Below the pieces are notes generated by a model. The model did not search any database, was not told the origin of the DNA, and was given only the letters and a program-made list of their open reading frames with translations. A stretch of 64,000 bases of DNA from Bartonella vinsonii subsp. berkhoffii ATCC 51672. Lineage in GTDB: Bacteria; Pseudomonadota; Alphaproteobacteria; Rhizobiales; Rhizobiaceae. Positions 28,038 to 38,424 of this stretch are shown in pieces. Each line of letters begins with the position of its first letter. The stretch's first letter is position 1. The translations under genes were made by a program, and so were the position numbers. The DNA is taken from contig NZ_CADEAK010000008.1 in NCBI RefSeq assembly GCF_902825225.1, positions 1 through 64,000 of the forward strand. Direction: 5' to 3'.

Positions 28038-29108
28038 GTGATTAGAATTTCTGTGGATGTCATGGGCGGTGATTATGGTCCAGAAGCAACTATTGCAGGA
28101 GCAGCAATTGTACAAAAATATTTATCAAATATTTATTTTCTGTTTTATGGAGTAGAGGAAGCTGTTACGCCGGTTTTAAAAAAATATCCTTGTTTGGCTT
28201 CTGTATCGCGCTTCTATCCTACAGAAAGCTACACGCGTATGGATGAAAAGCCAAGCCAAGCACTTCGCAATGGGCGTGGGAAATCATCCATGTGGTATGC
28301 GATTGAAGCAGTAAAAAATGAAAAAGCTGATGCTTGCATTTCTGCGGGCAATACGGGTGCACTCATGGCAATGTCTTATTTTTGTTTAAAAATGATGGCA
28401 GAGGCTGAACGCCCTGGAATTGCAGGTATTTGGCCAACGCTTCGCAGTGAAAGTATTGTTTTGGATATTGGAGCAACGATTGGTGCATCTGCGAACCAGT
28501 TGGTTGATTTGGCTGTTATGGGGGCCGGCATGTTTCGCGCTTTATATCACACTGAAAAACCAAGTGTTGGGCTTTTAAATGTGGGGGTTGAAGAGGTTAA
28601 AGGCCTTTATGAAATTAAAAAGGCAGGAATGATATTGCGTGAAGTGCAATTAGAAGGATTAGAATATAAGGGATTTGTTGAAGGCAATGACATTGGAAAG
28701 GGGACAGTAGATGTTGTTGTAACGGAGGGATTTTCTGGTAATATTGCTTTAAAAACCGCAGAGGGTACTGCGCGGCAGATGGCAGAGATTCTAAACTCCG
28801 CTATGCGCAGTTCTTTTTTAACATCTCTTGGTTATTTTTTATCACGGAGCGCTTTTCGTGCATTGAAACACAAAATGGATCCCGATAGGGTGAATGGTGG
28901 GGTGCTTTTAGGTTTGAACGGAGTTGTCATAAAAAGCCATGGAAGTGCTAATGCCAATGGCTTTGCTTCTGCTATCCGCGTTGGTTATGAGATGGTTAAC
29001 AATGGACTTTTGAAAAAAATAACTGCTGATTTGCGGCGGTTTCATGAAAATAAAGAAACACTTTTTAATCAAGAAGATGAAGCGACAATAAATGAGAAGA
29101 ACTTATGA
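28038..29108 (+). CDS. plsX: Phosphate acyltransferase PlsX
   Basis: A 356-residue PlsX, which turns acyl-ACP into acyl-phosphate for phospholipid synthesis. It begins with [11 protein letters not shown] and carries [14 protein letters not shown] and a C-terminal [16 protein letters not shown]. The GTG at 28038 fits the family start ([11 protein letters not shown]); an in-frame GTG at 28023 is possible. fabH follows 49 bases downstream, the conserved plsX-fabH pair. Confidence 0.96.
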   Translation: MIRISVDVMGGDYGPEATIAGAAIVQKYLSNIYFLFYGVEEAVTPVLKKYPCLASVSRFYPTESYTRMDEKPSQALRNGRGKSSMWYAIEAVKNEKADACISAGNTGALMAMSYFCLKMMAEAERPGIAGIWPTLRSESIVLDIGATIGASANQLVDLAVMGAGMFRALYHTEKPSVGLLNVGVEEVKGLYEIKKAGMILREVQLEGLEYKGFVEGNDIGKGTVDVVVTEGFSGNIALKTAEGTARQMAEILNSAMRSSFLTSLGYFLSRSAFRALKHKMDPDRVNGGVLLGLNGVVIKSHGSANANGFASAIRVGYEMVNNGLLKKITADLRRFHENKETLFNQEDEATINEKNL

Positions 29109-29157
29109 TAAGTTTTTGTAATATAATGAAAAAATATGAAGAAAAGGTTAGGGCTTA

Positions 29158-30132
29158 ATGATTCGGTCCGTTATACGTGGTGTAGGAAGTGCCCTGCCTC
29201 AAAAAAGCTTATCGAATGATGAGATTGCAAAATTTGTTGAAACATCGGATTCATGGATTGTTCAACGTACAGGAATACGCCAGCGTTATATTGCTAATGA
29301 AAATGAAACAACGGTTTCTTTAGGCGTTGAAGCTGCACAAAAAGCACTTATAAATGCTGGTTTAACAATAAAAGATATTGATTGTCTTATTTTAGCAACT
29401 TCAACACCAAACCGTACTTTTCCTGCTTCTGCTGTTGAAATTCAATATGCTTTGGGAATGACTCATGGATTTGCTTTTGATATTCAAGCTGTTTGCTCTG
29501 GTTTTATTTTTGCTTTAGCAACAGGAGATGCCTATTTACGCTGTGGAACAGCTAAAAGAATTTTAGTTATTGGGTCTGACACATTTTCTCGAATTTTGGA
29601 TTGGAAAGATCGCACGACATGTGTTTTATTTGGCGATGGAGCGGGGGCTGCTGTTTTAGAAGCACAGGAATGTGAAAGCAATCTTGCTTTCGATTGTGGC
29701 ATATTGGCTACGAAATTACGCTCCAATGGCGCATATATAGATAAGCTGTATGTTGATGGCGGCCCTTCGACAACGCAAACAACGGGCTATTTACGCATGG
29801 AAGGACGAGAAGTTTTTAAATATGCAGTTGGTATGATAACGGATGTCGTTGATGATTGTTTTGCGTCTGCTGGTATGAATTCTTCTCAGTTAGATTGGTT
29901 TGTCCCTCATCAGGCCAATAAACGTATTATTGAAGCATCAGCTAAAAAATTGGGAATTGCCTTAGATAAGGTTGTGATTACTGTTGATCAGCATGGTAAT
30001 ACGTCTGCGGGATCAGTGCCATTGGCTTTAACAACAGCTGTTTGCCAAAGGAAAATTAAAAAAGGAGATCTTATTATGTTAGAAGCTATGGGCGGTGGAT
30101 TTACGTGGGGAGCAATTCTTATTCGTTGGTAA
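29158..30132 (+). CDS. fabH: Beta-ketoacyl-ACP synthase III
   Basis: A 324-residue FabH that starts fatty acid synthesis by condensing acetyl-CoA with malonyl-ACP. The catalytic triad is C113 (AVCSGF), H251 (VPHQANKRI) and N281 (HGNTSAGS). The C-terminal glycine-rich GGGFTWGA is also present. It supplies the ordinary fatty acid pool, in contrast with the FabF pair of the lipid A cluster. Confidence 0.97.
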   Translation: MIRSVIRGVGSALPQKSLSNDEIAKFVETSDSWIVQRTGIRQRYIANENETTVSLGVEAAQKALINAGLTIKDIDCLILATSTPNRTFPASAVEIQYALGMTHGFAFDIQAVCSGFIFALATGDAYLRCGTAKRILVIGSDTFSRILDWKDRTTCVLFGDGAGAAVLEAQECESNLAFDCGILATKLRSNGAYIDKLYVDGGPSTTQTTGYLRMEGREVFKYAVGMITDVVDDCFASAGMNSSQLDWFVPHQANKRIIEASAKKLGIALDKVVITVDQHGNTSAGSVPLALTTAVCQRKIKKGDLIMLEAMGGGFTWGAILIRW

Positions 30133-30210
30133 ATTATAGTCCCTTGACCATATTTGAATAAAACGTATAAGTCATTTTGTAATTTTTAATATTTTAAATA
30201 GGTGATTATA

Positions 30211-30534
30211 ATGACAAGTAAAACAGTAACGCGTGCAGATTTAGCGAGCGTAGTTTGTAGAAGGGTAGGCTTGTCACACACTGAATCAGCAGCTTTAGTT
30301 GAATTAGTTTTGGATGAAATTTGCAATTCACTTGTGAGAGGTGAAGCAGTTAAGTTATCTTCTTTTGCAACTTTTCAAGTTCGTAGTAAAAATGAACGCG
30401 TTGGACGGAATCCAAAAACCGGCATTGAAGCGCCTATTCCACCGCGACGTGTCGTGACATTTAAGGCTGCAAATGTCCTTAAACAAAGAATCTTAGATTC
30501 GCATCGTGCAAGACAGAAAAATAATATCACATAA
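30211..30534 (+). CDS. ihfA: Integration host factor alpha subunit
   Basis: A 107-residue member of the HU/IHF family. It has [16 protein letters not shown], the conserved [25 protein letters not shown] and the arm [10 protein letters not shown]. It bends DNA as a heterodimer with IHF beta. ATG 30211 with AGGTG upstream is chosen; an in-frame GTG three codons earlier is less likely. Its place after plsX-fabH and before merR is conserved in the order. Confidence 0.95.
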   Translation: MTSKTVTRADLASVVCRRVGLSHTESAALVELVLDEICNSLVRGEAVKLSSFATFQVRSKNERVGRNPKTGIEAPIPPRRVVTFKAANVLKQRILDSHRARQKNNIT

Positions 30535-30729
30535 ATAAATACTGTTACGGTGTTTGGTATTTGTTAAAAAATTATATTATAGATTGGGTTTTACATTTTG
30601 TTTCAAGAAAAAGGGTTTTTGGGTTTTAAAGTAGTCAAGTAGGGCCCTATTTTTAACCAATCTTATTGAGAAATTAGAACTTTATGAGTCGTTGTGTAAC
30701 CAATAGTGTTTTAGATAAGGTGTTACAAA

Positions 30730-31233
30730 ATGGATAAGAGCTCTGATGCTTTTCGCACAATTAGCGAAGTAGCCGAGTTATTGGAGCTTCCGCAGCATGT
30801 GTTAAGATTCTGGGAAACACGTTTTAGGCAAATTAAGCCAATGAAACGTGGGGGGGGAAGGCGCTATTATCGCCCAGCCGATATTGAGTTGCTCAATGGC
30901 ATTAAGCAGTTGCTGTATGATCAGGGGTATACAATAAAGGGTGTGCAGCGCCTTTTGAAAGAGAATGGTATTGCTTTTGTTACTGCATTTGGCAATGGTG
31001 ATCTTGAAGCTATGAATGTCGTAATAGAAAAGAAACACGCAGGACAAACTTTTGAAACTTCCAGCAGTAAGCCTAAAAAGTCTTCTTTTGGGCTTTTGAG
31101 TTTCATGAGGAGCGAAGGGGAAGCATCCATTGGTTCTGTTAATGTTCACAAAGATAAAACCGATAAAGCATTGTTACAAGAAACGCTGTTTGAACTTATT
31201 GAATGCAAACGTGTGCTTGATAGAGCACGATAA
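30730..31233 (+). CDS. MerR-family transcriptional regulator
   Basis: A 167-residue regulator with an N-terminal winged helix (about residues 9-75): [18 protein letters not shown] and [12 protein letters not shown]. The C-terminal part is poorly conserved and has no obvious metal-binding cysteine cluster, so its ligand is unknown. It follows ihfA as in other rhizobia. The target genes cannot be guessed from the sequence. Confidence 0.92.
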   Translation: MDKSSDAFRTISEVAELLELPQHVLRFWETRFRQIKPMKRGGGRRYYRPADIELLNGIKQLLYDQGYTIKGVQRLLKENGIAFVTAFGNGDLEAMNVVIEKKHAGQTFETSSSKPKKSSFGLLSFMRSEGEASIGSVNVHKDKTDKALLQETLFELIECKRVLDRAR

Positions 31234-31250
31234 TTTTATCGCTCCTTTTA
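31225..31250. terminator. Putative terminator hairpin at the end of the merR gene
   Basis: CGATAA (31228-31233) pairs with TTATCG (31236-31241), flanked by GAG and CTC and followed by CCTTTTA. It overlaps the merR stop and lies 25 bases from the convergent thrS stop. The stem is AT-rich, so the call is weak. Confidence 0.4.
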
Positions 31251-31265
31251 TCGTTTAGTGCGTTT

Positions 31266-33242
31266 TTAAGCATTTATTAAACGGCGTAAATCTGGTGGTG
31301 TTGCTTCATCGATAAGTTGTTTAATCGCTTCTTCTATAGACAAGAAGAGCTGATCTATGCTTCCTAAGCGGCGCATGCTCACGCTATTCGTTTCTGATTC
31401 ACGTTTGCCGCATACCAAAATTACAGGAACTTTTTGTAAAGAGTGTTCACGTATTTTGTAATTAATTTTTTCATTACGAAGATCTGATGTTGCAGAAAGT
31501 CCAGCAGCTTTAAGTTTTGCCGTTATTTTTTTTGCATATTCATTTGCTTCAGATGTAATGGTTGCTACAACGATTTGCTCAGGTGCAAGCCAAAGGGGCA
31601 TATGTCCAGTAAAATTTTCGATTAAAATGCCAAGAAAACGTTCCATTGATCCAAAAATGGCGCGATGTATCATGACTGGTTGACGTTTTTCTGAATCTTT
31701 ATCAATATAAAACGCACCAAAACGTTCAGGGAGATTAAAGTCTATTTGTGTTGTACCACATTGCCATTCACGACCGATAGCATCTTTCAATGTATATTCA
31801 AATTTTGGACCATAAAATGCACCTTCACCTGGGAGGATACTTGTTTTGATTTGTCCTGCAAATTTTGTCTCAATAGTTTTAAGAACGGATTCCATGATAT
31901 TTTCGGCATGATCCCATAATGCATCAGTTCCGACTCGCTTTTCTGGACGTTTTGAAAGCTTAAGGCTGATTTCTTTAAAACCAAAGTCAGCATAAGTTGA
32001 TAAGATTAAATCATTAATCTTGAGGCATTCATCAGCTAACTGCTCATCTGTACAAAAAATATGGGCATCATCTTGTGTAAAGCTTCGCACACGCATAAGA
32101 CCATGGAGAGAGCCTGAAGGTTCATAACGATGGACAAGACCAAATTCAGCAAGTCTTATAGGCAAATCGCGGTAAGATTTTAAACCATGTTTAAAAATTT
32201 GTACGTGACCAGGACAATTCATTGGTTTAAGAGCGTAAATATTTTCAAGATCCCAATCCTCTGCCGCTGGAATTGCTTTGAACATATTCTCTTTATACCA
32301 TCCCCAATGGCCAGATATTTCCCAAAGTGATCTATCGAGCACTTGTGGTGCATTAACTTCCGCATATTGATGATCATCAAGACGTCTACGCATATAGTTG
32401 ATCAAATTTTGGAACATTTTCCAGCCTTTTTTGTGCCAAAAAATCATTCCTGGTCCTTCTTCTTGAAAATGAAATAAATCCATTTCACGTCCCAAGCGGC
32501 GATGATCACGTTTTTCAGCTTCTTCTAGCATGTTTAGGTAAGTTTTTAAGTCATTTTCATTCGCAAATGCTGTGCCATAAATTCTCGTTAGCATTGGATT
32601 ATTGGAGTCACCGCGCCAATAAGCTCCTGCGACTTTCATCAATTTAAAGGCACTTCCAATTTGTCCAGTAGATTGCATGTGTGGTCCACGACAAAGATCA
32701 AACCAATCACCTTGATAATAGATTTTTAAATCTTGATTTTCGGGAATGCTCTCAATAAGCTCAACCTTATAGAATTCACCTTTTTCAGAAAAAATCTCTT
32801 TCGCTTTTTCACGAGACCAAATCTCTTTTTTGAAAGGTTTATTGCGTTGAATAATTTCACGCATTTTTTTTTCAATAATGCTGAGATCATCCAATGTAAA
32901 AGGTTGCTGGCGCGCAAAATCATAATAGAAACCATTTTCGATCACAGGACCAATTGTTACTTGCGTTTCAGGAAAGAGCTCTTGTACTGCTTCAGCTAGG
33001 ACATGTGCACAATCATGACGTATGAGATCAAGAGCGCGTGGATCTTCTCGTGTAATAATTTCTATTTGACCAGATTGTTCTAATGGATCTGATAGGTCTC
33101 GAATGCTTCCATTAAAGCTGTAGGCAACAGCTTTTTTTGCAAGTGATTTAGAAATGGATGCTGCCAATTCTAAACCAGTCATTTCAGTAGGATAATCACG
33201 TTTTGAACCATCAGGAAACGAAAGAGAAACAGAGCAAGACAT
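31266..33242 (-). CDS. thrS: Threonyl-tRNA synthetase
   Basis: A 658-residue class II synthetase with the normal domain order: TGS (1-60), the editing domain with [10 protein letters not shown], the catalytic core with the zinc-site motif [10 protein letters not shown], and motif 2 and 3 stretches including [11 protein letters not shown] and [12 protein letters not shown]. The C-terminal anticodon domain has [10 protein letters not shown]. It charges tRNA-Thr and deacylates Ser-tRNA-Thr. It follows yidD in the same direction after about 120 bases, which contain a small CCGC/GCGG hairpin in its leader. Confidence 0.98.
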   Translation of the reverse strand: MSCSVSLSFPDGSKRDYPTEMTGLELAASISKSLAKKAVAYSFNGSIRDLSDPLEQSGQIEIITREDPRALDLIRHDCAHVLAEAVQELFPETQVTIGPVIENGFYYDFARQQPFTLDDLSIIEKKMREIIQRNKPFKKEIWSREKAKEIFSEKGEFYKVELIESIPENQDLKIYYQGDWFDLCRGPHMQSTGQIGSAFKLMKVAGAYWRGDSNNPMLTRIYGTAFANENDLKTYLNMLEEAEKRDHRRLGREMDLFHFQEEGPGMIFWHKKGWKMFQNLINYMRRRLDDHQYAEVNAPQVLDRSLWEISGHWGWYKENMFKAIPAAEDWDLENIYALKPMNCPGHVQIFKHGLKSYRDLPIRLAEFGLVHRYEPSGSLHGLMRVRSFTQDDAHIFCTDEQLADECLKINDLILSTYADFGFKEISLKLSKRPEKRVGTDALWDHAENIMESVLKTIETKFAGQIKTSILPGEGAFYGPKFEYTLKDAIGREWQCGTTQIDFNLPERFGAFYIDKDSEKRQPVMIHRAIFGSMERFLGILIENFTGHMPLWLAPEQIVVATITSEANEYAKKITAKLKAAGLSATSDLRNEKINYKIREHSLQKVPVILVCGKRESETNSVSMRRLGSIDQLFLSIEEAIKQLIDEATPPDLRRLINA

Positions 33243-33365
33243 AAAACACCCCTTTAGTCCAATTCCGCCAACGATTGCGGATGGGTTTCGTAAAAAACTG
33301 AATTATAATTAATTTAAAGCCTAAAAACTCATTTTTTTATCAATACGCATAAAAAAAGGAAAGAA

Positions 33366-33719
33366 CTATTTATTGTGTTTCGTAGAAATTTTCCAGTAAC
33401 GCCAAGGTTTATAAAAACAATAACTCTTTTCGAGAGAAGGAGGTACTGGATCAAATCCATATGTTCCAAATGGACCACAACGTATGATACGAAAAAGTCC
33501 CATCCATGCACCAGCCCATAGTCCATGGCGTGCGATTGCTTCATAAGTATATTCTGAACAGGTTGGTGCATGACGACACTGATTTCCTATCAAGTTAGAA
33601 AGCGTTATTTGATAAAAACGTATCAAGAAAATGCCAAGTAATCGTCCAGGTGTTTTTCGCCAAGGTCCCACATAATTTCGGGTTTGTCTGTTTTTTTGTT
33701 GGAGGTGTAATTTGAGCAT
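33366..33719 (-). CDS. yidD: Membrane protein insertion efficiency factor YidD
   Basis: A 117-residue protein with the YidD core: FYQITLSNLIGNQCRHAPTC, the CSEYTYEAIARHG segment and RIIRCGPFGTYGFDPVP. It helps YidC insert inner-membrane proteins. It begins right after the stop of the NifU-like gene (adjacent, no gap), so they are likely translated from one message. Confidence 0.95.
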   Translation of the reverse strand: MLKLHLQQKNRQTRNYVGPWRKTPGRLLGIFLIRFYQITLSNLIGNQCRHAPTCSEYTYEAIARHGLWAGAWMGLFRIIRCGPFGTYGFDPVPPSLEKSYCFYKPWRYWKISTKHNK

Positions 33720-34148
33720 TTATTTTTTTTCAATTTGTTTGATACATTCTATGGTCGCATCAAAGGAAAGCATTGTTGAAGCATGACGTATTTTATAGTC
33801 TTTAATGGACTGTAAACAAGAAAACGCTTCAAATGGAGCTTGGGGAGGTGGACCATCTTTTGTGAGCATATGATAGATAATTTCACGTAACATTTTAAGA
33901 TTTTGTGTTGTTTGTCCTATAATATGAGATGCTAAAAGTGAAGCTGAAGCTTGTCCGAGCACACATGCTTGCACTTCATGAGCGAAATCTATAACAATGT
34001 TATTTTCTACTTTGAGATCTACAGTGATTGTTGAACCGCAAAGGCGTGCATGTTTTTTTGACGTTGCATCTGGATTATTAAGACGTCCGATTCTACTTAT
34101 ATGTGCAGCATATTCAAGTATTTTATCACTATAGATATTATCAACCAT
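33720..34148 (-). CDS. NifU/IscU-like iron-sulfur scaffold protein
   Basis: A 142-residue scaffold-fold protein with cysteines at C37 (RLCGST), C62 (QACVLGQASAS) and C111 (SCLQ), and a conserved RHASTML near the end. The family assembles or carries Fe-S clusters. The ATG at 34148 is taken as the start; an ATG two codons upstream (34154) is equally open. It sits in a conserved run with yidD and folE, which does not itself reveal its target. Confidence 0.88.
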   Translation of the reverse strand: MVDNIYSDKILEYAAHISRIGRLNNPDATSKKHARLCGSTITVDLKVENNIVIDFAHEVQACVLGQASASLLASHIIGQTTQNLKMLREIIYHMLTKDGPPPQAPFEAFSCLQSIKDYKIRHASTMLSFDATIECIKQIEKK

Positions 34149-34273
34149 GAGCACTTGCCTGAAATTTCGAGAATCGAGATTGTTTAAGCTTTTAATTCGC
34201 TTATATAGAGATTATACAAAACGAAATATGTATCTAGCAAATGCTTTATAGAGGATGAAATTGGAGTTTTTTA

Positions 34274-34891
34274 ATGCGTGATGTTATTAAAGGAAGTTCA
34301 AGAGATCCATTTTTATCTGAGAAACGTCCTAGTGTTGAAGAAGTAGAGGCAGCGATTCGTACATTGCTCTTATGGATGGGAGAAAATCCGAATCGGGAGG
34401 GGCTTATAGATACTCCTAAACGTGTATCGAAAGCATATCGCGATCTTTTTACTGGTTATAGCAAATCGGTTGAAGAGATTTTAGATACGGTTTTTGAAGA
34501 AGTTTCAGGGTATCGTGAAGCGATAATAGTAAAAAATATTCCTTTTTATTCACATTGTGAACATCATATGATCCCGATTGTTGGGAAAGCGCATATCGGC
34601 TATTTTCCTGATATAAAGATTGTTGGGCTTTCAAAAATTGCGCGTGTTGTGGATGTTTTTGCTCGTCGTTTACAAACACAAGAGGCTATGACAGCTCAAA
34701 TAGCTCATGCTTTGGGAGTGCATCTGAAACCTCGTGGTGTCGCGGTGTTGATTGAGGCTGAGCATATGTGCATGGCTATGAGAGGAATTCAAAAGCAGGG
34801 AGCTACAACGATTACAACAAGTTTTCTTGGTTGTTATAAAGAAGATCAAGATGCACAGGCTAACTTTATGATGATGCTTCAAAGATCATAG
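34274..34891 (+). CDS. folE: GTP cyclohydrolase I
   Basis: A 205-residue FolE1, the first enzyme of tetrahydrofolate synthesis. The zinc ligands C95, H98 and C166 are all present (SHCEHHM and EHMCMAMRG), together with the [10 protein letters not shown] segment. In many rhizobia hisI follows folE, but here it does not; histidine genes are known to be lost in Bartonella. A tRNA-Leu gene follows instead. Confidence 0.97.
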   Translation: MRDVIKGSSRDPFLSEKRPSVEEVEAAIRTLLLWMGENPNREGLIDTPKRVSKAYRDLFTGYSKSVEEILDTVFEEVSGYREAIIVKNIPFYSHCEHHMIPIVGKAHIGYFPDIKIVGLSKIARVVDVFARRLQTQEAMTAQIAHALGVHLKPRGVAVLIEAEHMCMAMRGIQKQGATTITTSFLGCYKEDQDAQANFMMMLQRS

Positions 34892-35028
34892 TGGCACTTA
34901 TATTCTGGTGACTTCGTAGTGGACATAAGTCCTTTAGGCAAAATAAATCGTAGGAAAGCGAAAATAAGCTTGTACCTTGCTTTATGATTTGTTAAAGCCA
35001 GAAATCAATGTATTTCACTTCATCACGT

Positions 35029-35113
35029 GCGGTCGTGGCGGAATTGGTAGACGCGCAGCGTTGAGGTCGCTGTGGGGCAACCCGTGGAAGTTCGAGTCTT
35101 CTCGACCGCACCA
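35029..35113 (+). tRNA. tRNA-Leu (anticodon GAG)
   Basis: An 85-base class II tRNA beginning GCGGTCG and ending CGACCGC-A-CCA. The anticodon arm is CAGCG / TTGAGGT / CGCTG, giving GAG. A variable arm (TGGGGCAACCCGT) and T loop GTTCGAGTC are present. CCA is encoded. Confidence 0.95.
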
Positions 35114-35305
35114 TTTAATTTCTCTTGAGAGTTGTGTTATATTCCAAGAATGCTGTTTTATGCATTGTCGCGGGGTTTTTCTTTGTGTATTATTTGATTT
35201 AGTGTATTCCTAGTAATGCTTGTGCATTTTAGGTCGGTAGAATTTTTGTTCTTTTACCTGTAAATCTGAGATTTAAATCTTTTTAGAGGATTGGGTGGTG
35301 TTGTC

Positions 35306-36490
35306 GTGAGAAGTACAATATTTCTAAAGTATTTAACATTCTTGATTTGCATTTCTTTATTGACGGCATGTAGCAAATCGCGTGCCGTACTTTGGCACGG
35401 GGTTCATGCAACACCGTCTATGATTGCAGTGCAAAGGGAAGTTGAAGGTAGACCAATTCTTCCAAAAACTGTTGTTCCAGTATATGTTGCAACAAGCCGC
35501 ATGATGCAAAACAACTATTCTCAGCCTTATGGAGCAGAGCGGTCAAACAAAGTACATTATAACCGTGTTGATGTGGGAATTCCTCAACAACATGTGAAGG
35601 GTGTTGTTGAAATAAACGCTTATAAACCTACCCATGATAAATATTTTGCAGCAGTGGCTTTGCAAAAATATGATAATAAAGAACAATTTAAACAGCAACT
35701 AAATGCCGCTTTAGCAAAAAAGCCAAAAGGGAAGAGAGAAATTTTTCTTTTTATTCATGGCTATAACAATAATTTTGCAGATGGCACATTTCGTACAGCT
35801 CAGTTTACACATGATTATTCTTTAGATGTAGTTGCTGTGCACTATTCATGGCCCTCTGCTGGATCAGTCCCTCTTTATATTTATGACCGTGATAGCGCAA
35901 ATTTTGCGCGTGACGGACTGATAGAGCTTTTGACACTCATCAGTGAAACCAATGCTGATGAAATTTCCGTTATTGCACATTCGATGGGTAATTTCGTTAT
36001 AATGGAGGCATTTAGAACTTTGGCATTACAGGGGAACTATAAACCTATTCGTCGTATTACAAGTTTCTTAATGGCGGCACCGGACATTGATGTTGATGTT
36101 TTTGAACGTCAACTTAATGATATTAAAAAGTTGCCTCAACCAACAGCTATTTTAGTATCTCGTGCGGATAAAGCACTTGCTGTTTCGGGACGCCTTACGG
36201 GTGGACATCATCGTGTAGGAGATGGTTCAGATATTGAAATGTTGCGTAAAAATGGAATAACTGTCCTTGATTTTTCTACTGTTGATGGTGGAGCACATAA
36301 TGTCTTTGCATCTTCACCAACATTGATGGCTCTTTCTCGAGAAGGTTCTTTGGCTTCTACAATTATGCAGGGTACAGAATTATCACCCAGCCAGGCGCTT
36401 CTTGCTGATAGTAGTACTGTATTGGAAAAAACAACGCACCTTATCCTTTATACACCTGTGCGTTTTTTAACCCCATTGGCTTCACATTAA
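35306..36490 (+). CDS. DUF900-family alpha/beta hydrolase, predicted lipoprotein
   Basis: A 394-residue protein with a lipoprotein signal: hydrophobic residues 8-20 and lipobox LTAC with Cys22. A DUF900-type hydrolase domain follows, with HGYNNNFADG (151-160, oxyanion loop), the nucleophile elbow AHSMG (S226), and late Asp and His in SRADKAL and DGGAHNVF. It is probably an envelope esterase or lipase; the substrate is unknown. GTG at 35306 is chosen; a TTG at 35291 is the longest start. The coding end overlaps a terminator hairpin. Confidence 0.85.
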   Translation: MRSTIFLKYLTFLICISLLTACSKSRAVLWHGVHATPSMIAVQREVEGRPILPKTVVPVYVATSRMMQNNYSQPYGAERSNKVHYNRVDVGIPQQHVKGVVEINAYKPTHDKYFAAVALQKYDNKEQFKQQLNAALAKKPKGKREIFLFIHGYNNNFADGTFRTAQFTHDYSLDVVAVHYSWPSAGSVPLYIYDRDSANFARDGLIELLTLISETNADEISVIAHSMGNFVIMEAFRTLALQGNYKPIRRITSFLMAAPDIDVDVFERQLNDIKKLPQPTAILVSRADKALAVSGRLTGGHHRVGDGSDIEMLRKNGITVLDFSTVDGGAHNVFASSPTLMALSREGSLASTIMQGTELSPSQALLADSSTVLEKTTHLILYTPVRFLTPLASH

Positions 36491-36512
36491 TGTGAAAAAA
36501 GCCAAAATTTTT
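36476..36512 (+). terminator. Rho-independent-like terminator after the DUF900 gene
   Basis: TTGGC (36476-36480) and GCCAA (36501-36505) enclose the perfect palindrome TTCACATTAATGTGAA (36481-36496). AATTTTT follows. The stem begins inside the last codons of the gene. Confidence 0.65.
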
Positions 36513-36619
36513 CATCAAATATAAATGTATTAGTAGGTTTTTTAGCACTTTCTTTAGAATAGCTTTGTAAAATGAAAAAATAGTGGAATGAATGTAAACA
36601 ATTATGAGGTGTGTTCATA

Positions 36620-37114
36620 ATGGTTGCACGAAAGCGCTCTGTCGATACACCTGCATTAGTTGATTATTTATCTCATTCTGCAGTTAAATTATTCGATATT
36701 CATACTATGCTTTTGAGGGCGAGAGAAGTTAATATGGGGGAAAAAGCAAATTTATTGCGTCAAATTGATTCTACAAAAAAACAGCTGGATGAAATAAGCC
36801 ATGCTCTTGTTTTAGAATACCGTAAACGCCAAGAAAATGAGCAATTCTTAAAACAAATTCTGCTATCAATTTCCGAACAACTGTTATCGCTTAATAATGG
36901 TTTTAAAGAAACGGGACGCCTTTTTTTCCAAGAGATGAGAATACTTCAGTCTCAGATGCAATGTTTTTATGAGGGAATGGAAAGGCAACGTTTATTAGAT
37001 AGCCAAGAATCTTGTTATTCTCCGTCAAAAATTGATGAAGTGATTAAACAATTACAAAAAGCACGAGAAAAGCTTATTGTTGAAAGCCCACATCTCTTTG
37101 AAAAAGAATATTAA
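36620..37114 (+). CDS. Small coiled-coil protein of unknown function
   Basis: A 164-residue, largely helical and charged protein with no signal peptide or membrane segment. A predicted coiled coil spans about 30-110 (ALVLEYRKRQENEQ and similar heptads). I do not recognise a family. GAGGTG lies 9 bases before the ATG. It stands alone between the DUF900 hydrolase and a decayed frame, which could mean a lineage-specific gene. Confidence 0.6.
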   Translation: MVARKRSVDTPALVDYLSHSAVKLFDIHTMLLRAREVNMGEKANLLRQIDSTKKQLDEISHALVLEYRKRQENEQFLKQILLSISEQLLSLNNGFKETGRLFFQEMRILQSQMQCFYEGMERQRLLDSQESCYSPSKIDEVIKQLQKAREKLIVESPHLFEKEY

Positions 37115-37116
37115 AA

Positions 37117-37317
37117 TGAAAAATAAAATATTTTTTCAATAAAGCACATTTGTACAAATATTTTCAACTTTATAGAAAACAGAGTGTTTCAAAGGCTATA
37201 GTCATTTTAAGAAAAGAAGCTGATGCTTGTCGCGATAGTTTTATGATCATGCCTTCTGATCAGTTGAGTCGCGAAGTCGCCGACATGTTTGTAAGAACGT
37301 TAAATAGTTTTTCATAA
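37117..37317 (+). pseudogene. Open frame without start codon, possible gene remnant
   Basis: Between a TGA (37117-37119) and a TAA (37315-37317) the frame stays open for 65 codons. The last 35 residues look protein-like (RKEADACRDSFMIM, then REVADMFVRTLNSF), with mixed charge and typical codon use. There is no suitable upstream ATG/GTG/TTG with a ribosome site. I do not recognise the family. Confidence 0.35.
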
Positions 37318-37426
37318 CAGGATAAAGGCATGGTTTAAAAATCTTATTCCCTCACTTTATATCCACGCGCCCCTCACTTAAAAAACACATTTAGAATCAA
37401 TAAGTTATGTGAAGTTTAAAAGTGTA

Positions 37427-37502
37427 TGGTGGGCGATGAGAGACTCGAACTCCCGACATCCTCGGTGTAAACGAGGCGCTCTACCAGCTGAGCTAATCGC
37501 CC
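37427..37502 (-). tRNA. tRNA-Val (anticodon TAC)
   Basis: On the minus strand a 76-base cloverleaf starts GGGCGAT and ends ATCGCCC-A-CCA. The anticodon arm is CCTCG / TTTACAC / CGAGG, giving TAC. The T loop is GTTCGAGTC and CCA is encoded. It is divergent from tRNA-Asp. Confidence 0.95.
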
Positions 37503-37608
37503 AATGCAATGATCAGCAATTGGATAGACATTCTTTACGGAAAAAAAAATCTAAACGCAAGAATAAAGATAGTGTTTTACAATTTTTTAAAAAAATGCAT
37601 AAGCCCGC

Positions 37609-37637
37609 TTGACATAAACGCATGAACCCCTTACACG
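37609..37637 (+). promoter_or_regulatory. Candidate promoter of tRNA-Asp
   Basis: A consensus TTGACA (37609-37614) preceded by C, as is common for alphaproteobacterial stable-RNA promoters, is followed after 17 bases by TACACG (37632-37637). The tRNA begins about 39 bases further on. The -10 box is weak. Confidence 0.4.
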
Positions 37638-37675
37638 ACCGCTTATACCAATATGAATTGGTTTGAAAAAAGTGC

Positions 37676-37752
37676 GCGGGTGTAGCTCAGTTGGTTAGAG
37701 TGCTGGCCTGTCACGCCGGAGGTCGCGGGTTCGAGCCCCGTCACTCGCGCCA
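37676..37752 (+). tRNA. tRNA-Asp (anticodon GTC)
   Basis: A 77-base cloverleaf with acceptor GCGGGTG paired to CACTCGC, discriminator G and encoded CCA. The anticodon arm is TGGCC / TGTCACG / CCGGA (imperfect outer pairs), giving GTC. The T arm contains GGGTTCGAGCCCC. Confidence 0.95.
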
Positions 37753-38058
37753 TTTTCGTCATTTTTTTATGAATTTTTATTTTTGAGTATAAACATCCTT
37801 GTGTGCAAAGCATGTGGCCGTTAAGGCGTTGTTTTGCGATGTTTCTTAAAGTTTAGATTTTCTTTCTTTTTACGTGGTTTATGAGAATAGGGCTTGCGTC
37901 TTGCTTTTCTCTGCGTTACCTATGCCGATAAGAAAAGCACGCTCAATATGTCCTTGAAGCAGTACGAGCGGCAATGAACAGAGATAATTTACCTGTTTGA
38001 TTTAATAATATGGAATGATTGCTTTAATCCGGTCATTTCATTAAGATGGAAGAGGATT
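37753..38058. other. Leader region of the nuo operon
   Basis: About 305 bases between tRNA-Asp and nuoA with no gene. It should hold the nuo promoter. One weak candidate is TTGCGT (37894-37899) with TACCTA (37917-37922) 17 bases on. AGAGGA precedes the nuoA start. Confidence 0.45.
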
Positions 38059-38424
38059 ATGACTCATTTATTGGGCTCTTATTTGCCGGTGTTAATCTTT
38101 ATCACTGTTTCGGCAGTTATTGCTGGGGTTCTTTTGATTATGCCTTATATCGTGGCTTATCGTTCTCCCGATCCTGAAAAATTATCGGCTTATGAATGTG
38201 GGTTTAATTCATTTGATGATGCACGTATGAAATTCGATATTCGTTTTTATTTAGTGTCGATTTTGTTTATTATTTTTGATCTTGAAGTTGCTTTCCTGTT
38301 TCCTTGGGCAGTTTCATTTAACTCGATCGGTATGTTTGGTTTTTGGTCGATGATTGTGTTTTTAACACTTTTGACCATCGGGTTTATATATGAATGGAAA
38401 AAAGGAGCTCTTGAATGGGATTAA
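38059..38424 (+). CDS. nuoA: NADH-quinone oxidoreductase subunit A
   Basis: A 121-residue membrane subunit with three transmembrane segments. The conserved loop [20 protein letters not shown] and the following [12 protein letters not shown] are typical. It lies at the junction of the membrane and peripheral arms of complex I. It is the first gene of the 14-gene operon and overlaps nuoB by 10 bases. Confidence 0.97.
   Translation: MTHLLGSYLPVLIFITVSAVIAGVLLIMPYIVAYRSPDPEKLSAYECGFNSFDDARMKFDIRFYLVSILFIIFDLEVAFLFPWAVSFNSIGMFGFWSMIVFLTLLTIGFIYEWKKGALEWD

Noticed and set aside
33243-33365. T-box or attenuator upstream of thrS
   Set aside because: Only a small CCGC/GCGG hairpin is seen; no T-box core and no leader peptide with threonine codons.
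34977-35213. 78-residue ORF over tRNA-Leu
   Set aside because: It runs through the tRNA gene and has no coding character outside it.
37409-37612. 67-residue ORF over tRNA-Val
   Set aside because: The apparent protein is the antisense of the tRNA plus a poly-A tract.
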